A stretch of 64,000 bases of DNA from Evernia prunastri (Eukaryota; Ascomycota; Lecanoromycetes; Lecanorales; Parmeliaceae), in assembly GCA_003184365.1 (NCBI GenBank), contig NKYR01000008.1, forward strand, positions 372,001 to 436,000. Direction: 5' to 3'. A program made the translations under genes and the position numbers. Below the pieces are notes generated by a model that saw only the letters and a list, made by a program, of their open reading frames with translations, did not search any database and was not told the DNA's origin. Below, piece after piece: positions 1-11,500 of the stretch (within the stretch, counting starts at the first letter, position 1; each line of letters begins with the position of its first letter).

Positions 1-1849
1 GACAATCGGCTAATATGGAAGAAGTGTATATAGAAACGGTACAGCCACCGCTTTGGCAGAACGCACGCAAAGGAGCGCGGAGAATTGGAAAGACGCAGGG
101 CATGTATGGGTATTACTGCACACGTGGTACTGGATTGCGATGCCACATTCCACGGAGCTGTTGAAGAAGTTCTTGCATAATTGAAGGGCGCCAAAGCTAC
201 TCCTCATGATGATGTTCTTGTTCCATTGGAAAGTCTAGACTCTTAGTGCTAGCTTCTCCATATTACGATCAATGAACGCTTTTCCAGACCTTCGTCCCAT
301 CACATGCTTGCCCAACGAGAACATCGCCGCGAGACCCCCTGACGTGGACCCAGAATGAAGCGTACATAGCCATCACAGAGTCACCGGCCAGGGTATCTAA
401 GGTTCAAAGCTGAAAATAACATTTCCCGATAAGAAGAAGACCCAGGCTCTACACACCACAATCGCCTACGTACTACCCAACACGCATCTAACCCGCGCCC
501 AAGCGCCCCTCGCCCGCCCAGGAGATCCGAATCACAGGCTGCATGGTCGTTCAAAGTCCCTCTCTCTCTCACCGGATTCACCGGGGGCTGGTGGTGCGTT
601 TCGATAGGCTGGCGTTTCTACCGAATGGCCGTTTTTGGGGGGGAATGGATCCCCGATATGGCTCGGAAGATCTCCGGAGCGGTGACATGCGGGTCGGTTT
701 GATGGTTTTGTGACAACGCACCAACGGGATACGCTTGTCTCAGCTGCGATTCTCATCCCGCATTCGAGGCTGCATCGCACTAATTGGGTAGGTCCAACCA
801 TGAACCTCGGCTTGAAATCAACGGCATCCCGAGTGAGTTGCATGGCGTTCAGCTGATAAACAGTCCACATCGGAGTCTACCGTGTCGCGTCATTTCGAGG
901 CATCGGAATGAACGCTGTCTGAGTTAAGTGGTTGTAAAGTCTTGAGCAAAGGTGCTGAGATGTTGCCAATGTAGACCAGTACATCTGAACTTCAGGGACT
1001 TCTGTTGGGGCTGACACGCCAGATTAGGTGCAATCTCTAATCGAATCTCAGCGCATCGTCCAGGCAACGAGACTTGACGCCGTTGATGCCAAACTCCGTA
1101 ATCGTAGCCCCACTATTCGCTTCGCTCATAATATCTCGGCTATGTGCAATCAATCACTAGATTTACGACTGCGGTGTTTTGACGATTAATAATAAATTAT
1201 TGGTTAGCTGTGTGAAAGAGGAGGAGAGCGAATGAGCGATATGCTACATAACGAGCGAACTGTCGGAAAGTGTGTGGCGGCACTAGCGCGGCTCTTTAAA
1301 CGGTACGCCTTGGCAACGGCTCTCCGCAGCAAGATTTTTCACAACATCCGCCCTGATTATTGGAACGGCGACAGCGCTGAATGTTCATAAGATGCCCACT
1401 ACTTTCGAGAAACGGCAATTATACTCCGTACTATCAGGTACGAGTAGCAGCTAATGCCAGCAGACATGTCCTGCAGATCTGGGTGAAAGCCAATCAGAAA
1501 TAGACGGCCGCATTCGCTGGCCATGCAGAAACCAAGGCACAACCAATGTGCAAGATGCTGAACCAAAGGGGCTCAAGGGTACTTCATACAAAGCATGGAA
1601 ATATCCATGTTTCTTCTCTCTCTCTCTCCCCGGCTTTCGGTCTGTTATCGTTCCCAGTTTCCCACGATGGTCGTCGCGTCCCCGCCACCGCCGTGTTTAG
1701 GAGGCTGGGACCGCCAACCACCTCGCCATGAACCACATATTTGAGACATTTTCTCCCACGGTTCACACTTCTCCACATTCCTTCTCCATCATACCCGCAT
1801 AATCAATTGTCTCTTGTCTCACCTTTGTCTTCCAATTGATCTTTCCAAC
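1..1849. other. intergenic, no gene seen
   Basis: I see no convincing coding region here. The open frames are short, lack recognisable motifs and overlap each other on both strands. An AT-rich palindromic patch lies near 1185-1200. Around 1097-1130 is a ~30-bp sequence that recurs near the other end of the window (63.3 kb). The last ~100 bases before 1850 are pyrimidine-rich, as is usual just upstream of a fungal start codon. Confidence 0.5.
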
Positions 1850-2980
1850 ATGTTCTTCACTATCACTCGTCTAGGCCTCGCCCTCGCGGCTCCATCTCTC
1901 ATCCTCACGCAATCTGTTACCACCTACTCGTTTACCGCAAACGGCACACCAACCTCTCTCGTCTTCTCAATTCCAACTCCTCAGACAGCGACGGTCACGT
2001 ACACTCAAGCGGCCTACACAATGACCCTCACGCCAGCCCCAGTGATCGAGACCCATATCTTCACCGTCACAGCACCCCCAGCGGAAATCGCATCGATCCA
2101 AAGCGTAATACCTGCGTCTGTTCAAGTCGTAGCGCCATCTGGCGCGTCGGGTCCCATGGTCCCAGTGGTGATACATGGCTATACCCTATCAGTGCAGATA
2201 CCCGCAAGCGCATCCATTCCGGAGGGCACATACACACCCTCCCCGGTCCTCATCGGCCCCGCAACACCAGCCGCAGCGTCAACTGCAGCGGCTGATGCTT
2301 CCCAAGCCGCCTCCAATGCTCAGTCAGCAGCGTCGGAAGAGGGCGCCGTGGCCTCGAACGTTGCCGGCGCCTCCAACGCAGCTGCTACAGGCGCTGCCCC
2401 TTCAGCTACCGCGGCCGCCACTGTAGCTTCGAACGCTGCGGCAGATGTCAGCACCACCGTTGCCGGAATCCCAACACACCTTCCCGTCCCCATCGTCCCC
2501 CTTGTCCACGCCTCCCAGGCCGTTCAGAGCGCCGATGCCGCAGCCTCCCAGGCCGCTTCTAATGCCGGCGCTGGCGCATCTTCCGCAGCCAGCGGCGCCG
2601 TCTCGGCAGCCACGGAGGGTTTCGCTTCCACGGCTTCTGTACCAATAGCAATCATAACGGACTCGACGTCTCTGGTCACGCCGAGTTTCACCACACCGAC
2701 TCCGATCATCGCGAGCGTCACCTCTGCGTCGGAAGGTCTGGTGACCTCGACGACGTCTACGACCGATACTTCTTCCAGCACTTCGAGCCCAGCAGCAGCC
2801 TCCTCCTCCTCCTCCTCCTCCTCCAGCTCTTCTGCTGCAGTGTCTTCGAGCTCATCGACTGCCCCAGCGCCAAGCACGAGTAGTACCGCGGCGCCGAAGT
2901 CGGGTGCTGTGGGAAGGAAGGTTGCTGCAAACCTGATGGGTGCCGCGGCCGGCTTTGTCGGGCTGCTGCTCGTTGTTTGA
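1850..2980 (+). CDS. Ser/Ala-rich secreted protein, probably GPI-anchored
   Basis: The protein is 376 residues from the first ATG in the frame; upstream of it the frame has only non-ATG codons. It opens with a short hydrophobic signal peptide (MFFTITRLGLALAAPSLIL). A Thr/Val-rich region follows, then about 100 residues of Ala/Ser-rich low complexity containing repeated ASNA/AASQAAS units, then a Ser/Thr stretch with a run of 14 serines encoded by a TCC microsatellite. It ends in a small-residue site and a hydrophobic tail (GAAAGFVGLLLVV) with no charged residue after it, which is the form of a GPI-attachment signal. The likely role is a cell-wall or plasma-membrane mannoprotein, heavily O-glycosylated. 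No enzymatic domain is visible. The GPI assignment is inference from the two hydrophobic ends. Confidence 0.75.
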   Translation: MFFTITRLGLALAAPSLILTQSVTTYSFTANGTPTSLVFSIPTPQTATVTYTQAAYTMTLTPAPVIETHIFTVTAPPAEIASIQSVIPASVQVVAPSGASGPMVPVVIHGYTLSVQIPASASIPEGTYTPSPVLIGPATPAAASTAAADASQAASNAQSAASEEGAVASNVAGASNAAATGAAPSATAAATVASNAAADVSTTVAGIPTHLPVPIVPLVHASQAVQSADAAASQAASNAGAGASSAASGAVSAATEGFASTASVPIAIITDSTSLVTPSFTTPTPIIASVTSASEGLVTSTTSTTDTSSSTSSPAAASSSSSSSSSSSAAVSSSSSTAPAPSTSSTAAPKSGAVGRKVAANLMGAAAGFVGLLLVV

Positions 2981-3439
2981 GGAGATTGGACAGGTGGGGG
3001 AGTAGAGTGGCGGATTGCGATGATACCAATTTGATTGTTTGGAACTTGTTTTTCCTGGATTGTTGAGCAAGGTGTTTGGCGAAACGGAAGGCTTCATGGC
3101 ATAAGCGCGATTCTTGTACTGTGGATATGAGCGGATGAAATTCACGCAAATAGAAATTACGTCCATAATCTAATATACCAATTCAATGTAAACGCACGCT
3201 GATGCTGCTATTATCCAATTCACTTCCCTCTAACTTCTCGTCGAATGCAAAGAGTCTTGCGGAGTGATAGCACTCTAAGTCGCTTTTGCAAGAGTGGCAA
3301 CAAGATCCATGCAGATTAACGGAGCCAGGCTCGTAACGCCAGTATCCAAAGACAAATTCCATACGGAATGCATCATTTCCAATGCCGCAATCCCCCAGTC
3401 ATCGACCTCATCTTCGATAACCCTCCGCCAGTCCCGTGC
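2981..3439. other. intergenic between convergent genes
   Basis: This is the space between the 3' ends of the GPI-protein gene (+) and the enoyl reductase gene (-). I see nothing in it beyond presumed 3' untranslated sequence. Confidence 0.5.
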
Positions 3440-4479
3440 CTACCAGATTCCAGGCAACATCGAGAATCGCTTCTTCTGGTACTTTCCTCCGAAATCCTTT
3501 CTGTACCTCATCTCTTTCTTCCTCGCCCAGACGCCCATCTGCGCAGTCGCTACTGCTGCAAAGAAGGCCGTGCTCCAGCTCCACGACACCAGCGCGATCC
3601 CAATCCACGCCAGCGCTTCAAACATGTAGTTCGGACATGTCACCAATCCGAAGCCTAGACCTTGTGGTATTCCTCTCTCCGCTCCTCCCGAGGACCTTAG
3701 ATTTCGTAGGGTCAGGTGGTTGGATAGGTTCCCTAATTCTCCGATAACGAACAGCGCCAGCCCCGCGTACGTAATCAAAGGATTCGAATCCTCGGCAGCC
3801 GGGGCGGAGGGCAGGTAGATCCAGTATGCCATATTTAGGCCCGACAGCAGCCAGTAGTGGGCGCTGTTTTTGAAGATGTTGACGGCGGGCATGGTGGCAG
3901 AGCTGAAGCGGTGGATGAAGAGGGTTTCGAGTTCGCGCTTGGCGAAATGGGTGCAGACGAGGGCGAGGGTGAGGGTTTGCAGGTAGGAGGGACCGGAGCC
4001 GTTGGACGTGGAGGGGAGGATGAGGTAGAGGAGAGGGTGGATCAGCAGGGGGCCTAGATATTCGACTGATTGGCCTTGTTGTCAGCATGGGTACGTAGAA
4101 GCGCAGAAAGGAGCTGGAGAGGGTCGCATGCCTAAGAATACCGTCCGCCACGCTATCTGTGGTCCCAGATCTTTGACATAGATCGTGCTCTGCTCGCGCA
4201 ACCCGGTCGAGTTGACGGAGAGGTCTTTGCTGTTAGGGACGAAGGAGCCATCGCTGCCTTTTGTGACGCGCAGGCGGTGGATGGAGGTGCCGGCTTGGAG
4301 AGCCAGTTGGTTGTAGAGCTCGGAGGCAGGGCCATTGTTTGGTAGAGAGACCTCTTCGGGGAGCTTCTTCACTGGTTTGCCTAGCTCTTGGTTAAATTGG
4401 TAGCGTGTGGAGGTAGAGTGCGGACGGTTGCCTGCTTACCTCGTGGCCGCACGGCGAGAGTCAGTTTCTGGGCAGCCAT
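3440..4479 (-). CDS. TSC13: very-long-chain trans-2-enoyl-CoA reductase (TSC13/TECR family)
   Basis: This ER membrane enzyme catalyses the last step of each very-long-chain fatty acid elongation cycle, reducing trans-2-enoyl-CoA with NADPH. I read three exons, 4479-4440, 4380-4132 and 4065-3440, giving 304 residues; yeast Tsc13 is about 310. The N-terminus is a ubiquitin-like fold region, followed by hydrophobic helices. Family hallmarks are LVEYLGPLL across the second splice junction, FAKRELETLFIHRFS and NIFKNSAHYW. The TCPNYMFE motif carries the Tyr known to be essential in yeast Tsc13, and the protein ends RKKEMRYRKDFG with a basic tail. Intron 1 has a normal GTAAGC donor. Intron 2 keeps the family sequence only with a GC donor (GCATGC) and a CAG acceptor. 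The gene is convergent with the GPI-protein gene. The identity is secure; the GC-AG intron is inferred from frame and homology. Confidence 0.9.
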
Positions 4480-5973
4480 TCCAACTTTCAAGAGGAAGGA
4501 GCGCTGAGGGCAGTTGGGAGAAGCAACGGAAGCTGGCAGTAGAACCTCCTGAAGTGTTCGGGCCTCTGGAAACACGCCAAGGGATATAGGGCTAGTAGAA
4601 GCGCGCCAAACATCGACGCCCATCTTCACAGCTTTACTCCTCTACTTTGCCCTTTGGCAACAGACCCGGCTTCTCTATAGCTTTGACCTTGTGCTACAAC
4701 CTCTCGAGTAGCGAGTTGATACGATCATTCTTCACGAAAGCACAAGGGGATCATCGGCAGAATGGGCTTCGTAGGATGGGATAGAAGGCCACCATAGCTT
4801 ATCAACTCCAGAACCCAGTGGTCAAGGCCAAGGGACACAGCACTCGGAACCTGTAGAAAGACGTCATTGCCATTGGAAGATGAGCGACGGCTTGAGCGAC
4901 GGCTTGAGTCCAGCGGACGAATGCAACTGAGTCCCGTATCGAACCTTGTCTCTGAGGTATCTAAGGTAGATCTTCCGCCAGCTCACCGAACTGGACGGCA
5001 TGTGTCTCTGAAAGTACGGAGAGCCACCCTCGACAATTCTCGATGGTCGATCGAATGATTTCACGTCAAAACGTCTCAGGCTCGAGATCAGAGCCGCTTT
5101 CTGAGAGAGAGAGGAAGAGTTCATTACATGTTCGCTATCACAGTATTCTGCTTTCTTTGTCACTGTCGGCGGCTTATTGCTTTCCTCCACTCAAGAGAAT
5201 GCACTCTTGCCTACCTTATCACATGTTACGAATCAAAGATCACGCCACACTCAATCAACTTCGATGAAGTACTTCGTACTTTGTCATTGGCTTTCAGTAT
5301 TCACGAATTGATCTGCCTTCACTAGTCCGGTCCGAAGATTTCTTCAAACCTTTCTTTAAGACTTCTCTTCGGTCTTCTTCTCCAATTAACCACCTTGCCT
5401 GGCCTTGTCGTACCTTTTCAATCCTTGCTTGTTGCACTATACACACTCTCCTCCTCATCCTGCGTTCGCAATATTCTGCCGGTCCCTCGATCACTAGTGG
5501 TCTGGAAACCTTCTAATCTCTGTCTGTCCTTGGTCCAGCCCAAGGAAACCACAAGCCTCTCTTGGAATCTGAGTTAGAATCTATCATGAATTTCGTGTGC
5601 TGTCAATTGTACGATTGACATTACATACTCAAGCACCGTTACTCAAGCTCAGCGGAACGCTAGATCAGTCACAGACCAACTCAAGCAGCGCGCCTATCTT
5701 AAGCTGGACTCAGCTGTACGTCCTGGCACGTCCTGGCATCGAGTTCCATAGGCTTGAAACCCTTTGCGGTACCTCGCAGATAGTTTTTCTCGCTCCTCAT
5801 ACATGGGATGTGTGAATAGGCCTGGGCTAAGTGACCATCAGCTTTACCTCGAAAGCGGAAATTTCGTGGGTTCTTGATTGCGCTGGTAGAGCTGTGGTTA
5901 CATCTGGGCCCTGGTTCATTGCAAACAAACCCTCACCTCATTGCACCACAGCCTGGGCCTTAGCTCGCCTGTC
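4480..5973. other. intergenic, shared 5' region of TSC13 and the Cys-rich gene
   Basis: About 1.5 kb separate the divergent TSC13 (-) and the Cys-rich gene (+). The frames present are short and have no family resemblance. The stretch from about 5320 to 5560 is strongly pyrimidine-rich on the + strand and could belong to a long 5' leader. I see no gene. Confidence 0.5.
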
Positions 5974-7953
5974 ATGATGACCTGCACGGGGAACACCCCA
6001 CCCCCCGAGAACTATCAGAAATGGTACGACGAGCTTTATGCTGATCTGCCGGATCTACCTGATGCATCGGAAGATGCATCGAGGTCGAAATACGATTTCC
6101 GCATTGGTATTCGGGAGAACATTAACGTCCCCATTACTTACCTGGACCAGGATGAGAGTGGTACGTTCGATCCAGCTTGCAAGAAGCCGCCAGAGTGCAT
6201 ACCTATCGACAGAAAGAGACGGGAAAGAAGAGAATGCCTTCATGACGGTACACCCAAGAAACCCAAGAGCAACACATGGCAAGGGGGGAGAAGGATGGGA
6301 CGCCAACTTGTGGTGATGGTCAAATTCCCATCTGAAAAGGGGCGAGCAGCTCTAAAAGACTTTGGTGCATCACTTGACAATTGGCCCGAGCATTCGCCGG
6401 GTCTAAATAGCAGTGGTGACAGCCCGACAGAGTGGCCAGAGTTTCGGGACCAAGACCAACCATATGAACTCCGCGAACGGATTTATGCCCTTTCGGATCC
6501 TTCAAATGCGGGGGACGATTATATCCATCTAGAAGATATTACATTAGGCTACCCGGCATACCGAGGATGCAAAGGATGCTTTGACTGGGGATTCCGTTGC
6601 CCCTTGCTAGACGAAGGGTCCAGATATCCATGCTCAGAATGCGCTGCTGACAATACTGAGTGCGAACTCATTGTGGAACCGGCTTTGAAACGCACATGTG
6701 AAGGGTGCCGCGGCCGGAGGCAGCAATGTTCGTACAGAGACAAGGGAGGTGACCATACTAAACCATGCCAGCAGTGTGCCAATGCCTCTCGAAAGTGTGT
6801 TGCGGGACCAGCAAGTGGAAGGACAAGGACAGGGCCATCGCTGGACCAAGGTGTTCCCCGACCTGCCCGCCGACCTCGAAATAAAAATATTCAAACCCGA
6901 AAAGGAAACTCACAGCCTCGGCAACAAGATGCTCAAACTCGAGAACATGTTTCTCAACTCCGAAGACCAAAGACTGACTGCACTCAATGTCTGCGATATC
7001 AGAACCGGTGTTCGCCTGAAATGTATGGAAAGCAGACAGAGTGCAGCGTCGCGTCACTTGATCCCCAAGCCACCATGTTCGGTAAAGGCAAGGCAAGGGA
7101 GCATGAGATGTCGAATCGATGCCGGACCATCACTACAAAGCTTGCCCACCCCATCCAGTTCAACTATGCATACGATGACGAGGAAGGAATCGCGCCATGT
7201 CATTGGTGTGAAGATGCAATGTATGGAATTCTTGGACTTGCAGACGTTGAGGTTGAGGTCAGGGACAATGAAGACGGCCAAGGCTTTATCGAAATTGTAG
7301 GCGGCCACGCAGCAACGTACGGTCATAGCCGTATGTGCGAGTTCTGCACAACGGACCGCCTCAGGATTACGGCATGCAAGAATCATGTAGTCGAGCCCAT
7401 CGAGGGCATGAACCCAGAAGACTTTGACTACAAGGCGGTAGAAGAGTGGATGATGCCTGGCATGGCGTCACTGGCACCGTTCGCATGGTGCTCCATCTGC
7501 CCTAGCCCTGCATTTTTTTCTTGCTCTACCAAACCCGATATTGACATGGAGGGACAAGAGGACGATCTTTACCTAGGAGATCAGAAAGGGTGTGGCCTGT
7601 TGTTGTGTGAGGCCTGTGCTGTATCTTTACTCAGCGAGCACGAAGGAAAGCTGGACAGACTGATTGATAGTCTGGAAAATGATCGAGACCATGAAGGCTT
7701 TGGAGTACGTGCGGATGCAAGTTTTCTGCATCCGCGAGGGGACCTTTTGCGGAGGTTGGGAGGTTTCTCAAGCACGTTTCTCGTAGAAACCACAACTCAA
7801 AATTGCGTTGATGTAGCCTCCCCAGCTCAGAGTGAGGAAACAGGACATCTTGCTCCACAGGTCGACAAAATGGGAGAGCCCATAGCTTCGAATGGTGACT
7901 GGGAGATTTCGGATGATGACGAGCCAGGGATGTTCAAGGCAGAAGGGGATTGA
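5974..7953 (+). CDS. hypothetical protein with tandem Zn2Cys6-like motifs
   Basis: This is a single-exon frame of 659 residues starting at the first ATG (MMTCTGNTPPPENYQ). I do not recognise the family. The middle of the protein holds two consecutive six-cysteine clusters with Zn2Cys6 spacing. The first is C-x2-C-x6-C-x10-C-x2-C-x6-C (GCKGCFDWGFRC... CSEC...C). The second is C-x2-C-x6-C-x12-C-x2-C-x6-C (CEGCRGRRQQC...CQQC...C). A third, incomplete cluster begins CTQCLRYQNRC. Further Cys pairs (CHWC, CEFC, CSIC, CEAC) lie in the C-terminal half. The first cluster lacks the basic residues that contact DNA in Gal4-type regulators, so these may be structural zinc sites or protein-contact modules. 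The linker (about residues 280-330) is Arg/Lys/Gln-rich. The C-terminus is acidic. A regulatory or chromatin-associated role is possible but unproven. Confidence 0.65.
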   Translation: MMTCTGNTPPPENYQKWYDELYADLPDLPDASEDASRSKYDFRIGIRENINVPITYLDQDESGTFDPACKKPPECIPIDRKRRERRECLHDGTPKKPKSNTWQGGRRMGRQLVVMVKFPSEKGRAALKDFGASLDNWPEHSPGLNSSGDSPTEWPEFRDQDQPYELRERIYALSDPSNAGDDYIHLEDITLGYPAYRGCKGCFDWGFRCPLLDEGSRYPCSECAADNTECELIVEPALKRTCEGCRGRRQQCSYRDKGGDHTKPCQQCANASRKCVAGPASGRTRTGPSLDQGVPRPARRPRNKNIQTRKGNSQPRQQDAQTREHVSQLRRPKTDCTQCLRYQNRCSPEMYGKQTECSVASLDPQATMFGKGKAREHEMSNRCRTITTKLAHPIQFNYAYDDEEGIAPCHWCEDAMYGILGLADVEVEVRDNEDGQGFIEIVGGHAATYGHSRMCEFCTTDRLRITACKNHVVEPIEGMNPEDFDYKAVEEWMMPGMASLAPFAWCSICPSPAFFSCSTKPDIDMEGQEDDLYLGDQKGCGLLLCEACAVSLLSEHEGKLDRLIDSLENDRDHEGFGVRADASFLHPRGDLLRRLGGFSSTFLVETTTQNCVDVASPAQSEETGHLAPQVDKMGEPIASNGDWEISDDDEPGMFKAEGD

Positions 7954-8537
7954 AAGGTGGAAACGTGAGAGATCGAAATACTTCTTGCACTGCAGAGATT
8001 GTCTTCTCAATCCGCCATAGCGATGAGTCTCGCTTTACGGCGGACCCTTACCAGTCTGATTTATTCAAGGAGCCTACTCTATCGACATTTGCTTCTCGAG
8101 CGTTCTGACTTCCCACGACGTTCTCTATGAGTCTTATTCACGCCGTCAATGATGCTCCCAATGCGGGGAGCTGGGAATTGAAAAGCTTTCATGTGTAATC
8201 ATAGATTTCGATCGTAATTTCGCAAATTAGGCATTCAAAAAGCGCAAAGCGTATTATTAGAAAGGTGATGAATGTGTCCTATTACCTCTCCAAATGCCCA
8301 AAAGAGCTGCAAGAGTAGGTAACTACCTACTCTTTCTCTGGAGACTACGACAACGGAATGCGGCAACCTAGAACGACCGTTATGCAGTCTTGGCAGCTCC
8401 CTTCCGGCGCGTTCACCCAATTTAGGCGCGCGAAAGAGCAATGACCAAACAATGATATCGATCACAAGCGGAGCCACGTTGAGGATGAACTGATCAGGCG
8501 AGGACTGGTACACATACTGTCATGATTCTCCGGTACG
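7954..8537. other. intergenic, upstream of the dynactin gene
   Basis: This holds the 3' flank of the Cys-rich gene and the promoter and leader of the p150 gene. No coding frame or clear regulatory motif is seen. Confidence 0.45.
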
Positions 8538-11500
8538 ATGCCAGAGCTCTCCGACTTCCAAGTTGGGCAGACGGTCGAACTCTCGAATGGCGTCACAGCA
8601 ACAGTACAATTCGTCGGTAACACCCACTTTGCTGTTGGGGATTGGATTGGCATAGAGCTAGAAGATGCTTCCGGAAAAAATGATGGTGCTGTACAGGGGC
8701 AGCGATATTTCGACTGCCCGCCTGGCCATGGAATGTTCATCAGACCTTCAGTTCCCAAGATCGTCGAGGAGTCGACCCCGAAACCAGCTGCACGGCCGAA
8801 TGGCAAGGCGAATGGAGCGGTCACAAAAGGGAGACCGCCAAGTATGGCTACTGTTGGAGGGGCTAGAAGACAGAGTGTTCTGGACTCATCGGCTACAAGG
8901 AGACAAAGCGTCAATGCTGGGAGCCCCACGCCGGCAACGAGGCCTGGACCTGTGTCAAGGTTGGGGGTAAGTAATCTTCGGAGGAATCATACAGCTTTGT
9001 GTTTCTATGCTAATTGATCCAAGTCTCCAAATAAATCGCCTACCAAGCATCTCGGCTCGTCCCCCTCCGGCAAGTCTACTTCGGGCATCACCATGACTCC
9101 GACTACGTCTCGGAAATCAATACATCCTCCCACCAAACGTACCTCTATGGGTCCACCGCCTAGGGCATCACGAGCTTCTATAGCAGGCACCATGAACGGC
9201 TCCGCGAGACCATCCAGCCAGACATCTCCGTCGGTATCTCGAGGACCTTCGAAGAGGCTTTCAATGCGGCCAGCTGCAAAAGAGACACTTGGTTCGGTCA
9301 GTGGGGACAGCCAACACAGCGTAGACAGTATCCGCGAAACACCCGCTGAATCTCCGGAGCCAGGAGCGCCATCACCGCCGCCAGTGTCTGAGTCTCCGGA
9401 TGATCCATTAAAAGGGGATGTCATTTCGCCATTATCACAAGCTTCCGGTATGAGCATCCCTACATTGAATCGGGGAAGATCTCCACCGTCTACGGGCCAT
9501 CGCCCTCCGGCTGCAGGCACTGCCTCACAAAGAGAGGTGGAAGACCTAAAGACTAAGCTTCGACTTGTGGAGAAGAAGCGCATGGAGGACAGAGAGAAAT
9601 GGAAGACACTTGATAAAGTTCAAGCCGATCGAGATAGGTTTGAGGGGATCATACACAAACTGCAGTCAAAGTACCAGCCACAACAGCAGGAGATAGGGGA
9701 ACTGAAGAAACGGCTCAAAGAAGAAGAGGCGAGGTACCAAGCTCTGGAATCACAGCAGGTTGAGAACGATACGATCAATGAGATGGCTACTTTGGACCGA
9801 GAGATGGCGGAGGAAACAGCAGAATCCCTGAAGATCGAATTAGATTCCCTACGGCAGAGACACGAAGAGCTGGAACTTGAAGTGGAAGTACTTCGAGACG
9901 AGAACCAAGAGTTGGGTAAGGAGATCAGCCCGGAAGAGAAGACGAGTCAGGGCTGGCTCCAAATGGAGAGAGACAAGGAGCGCTACCGGGAAGCCTTGAT
10001 GCGGTTGAGAGACGTAACACAGCAACAGGAAGCAAACTTGAAGGACCAAGTTGCTGAGCTTGAGCAAGACGTGGAAGAATTGTCCAAGATCAAGAAAGAG
10101 CATGCACATACAAAGGAGAAGCTCTCGCAGTCTGAGTCTACGCTTACAGAGCTACGTGAACAGCTAGATACTGCGCTTGGCGCTGAAGAGATGATCGAGG
10201 AACTGGCGGAGAAGAACATGGTTTTAACTGAGAAGATGGATGAGTTAAGACAGACTATTGAGGACCTTGAGAGCTTGAAGGAGCTCAATGACGAGCTTGA
10301 GATCAATCATACAGAGACCGAGAAGCAGCTACAAGACGAGATCGACTATGGCGAGGCCATGCTTGCGGAAGAAGCAAGGAAGTCAGCCATACAGGACGGG
10401 ACGATCCAAGACCTCGAGTACACCGTCACGCGTTTTCGCGACCTAGTCACAAATATGCAAAGCGATCTTGAAGATATGAGGGCTTCGCAACAGATCTCAG
10501 AGACGGAAGCCAATGAACTCAGTAGTCGTTCTAGAGCAATGATGGATCTCAACATGCGCTTACAGGTGTCTGCGTCGAAAGCTCAAGTCAAAGCTATTGA
10601 TCTGGAACTCGGCAAGATGGAAGCCCAGGAGTCTTCGGAGCATCTAGAAATCGTGCAGCTGTTCCTCCCCGAATTTTTCAAGAGCGAACGCGACTCTGTG
10701 CAAGCACTTCTACGCTTTAGGCGAATTGGTTTCAAGGCCAACATGATGCACCATTTTATTAGAGAAAAAATGCACGGCCAAGCAACATCCGGCCAAGAGG
10801 ACGAAATCTTCACGTGCTGCGATGTCCTGGACAAGTTGATTTGGGTCTCATCAACGTGCGATCGCTTCATCAGCCACATAAAGACGTGTGATCTTGAAGC
10901 TTTCAGGAGGCTTGGTGGTGCTTCATACGAGCTTGAGCCTGTCGAGCGTGCCTTCAATTTGTGGGTTGACGGCCTGAAAAGCGACGAGCTTAAAGGCGAA
11001 CAATGCGCCATAGAGCTGCAGCGGTCTGTTGCACTCATGTCACATTTGGCCGAAGTTCACATCAGCGAAGACTTGGTACACTATGCGGACGAACTCAACG
11101 TGCGGGCCACAATGATGCAAAGCTATTTCGAGAATTCTGCTACTGTACTATCTCGTCTTAAGGCGATGTCTGAGGCAAAGATTTCGACAACGAGCATCGA
11201 GAGCGATGAAGAGAATACGGACTACGTCGAATTTCTGAGGAAGATTGACCTGCTGGTCTCGCAGACCCGCAGCGCAAAAGTCATCAGCAGTAAATCTATT
11301 CGTCAACTGCAAGACTTGAAATCTAGATCGCTTACCCTTGAGCCTTCGACACTCAATACGGTAGAGACAACCGAAAATGCTGCTGCTGAATTCGCCTCAT
11401 TCACCCGCACAGCGGGCATGTCCATATTGCAACTTCTTACTGAAGAAGCTCGCAGTGTTCCAGTTACGTACGAGGTTTTATTGGATCAAGCACCATTCTC

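Noticed and set aside
8462..8929. 155-codon minus frame opposite the CAP-Gly exon
   Set aside because: The + strand encodes a clear CAP-Gly domain with a good splice donor; the antisense frame has no motif.
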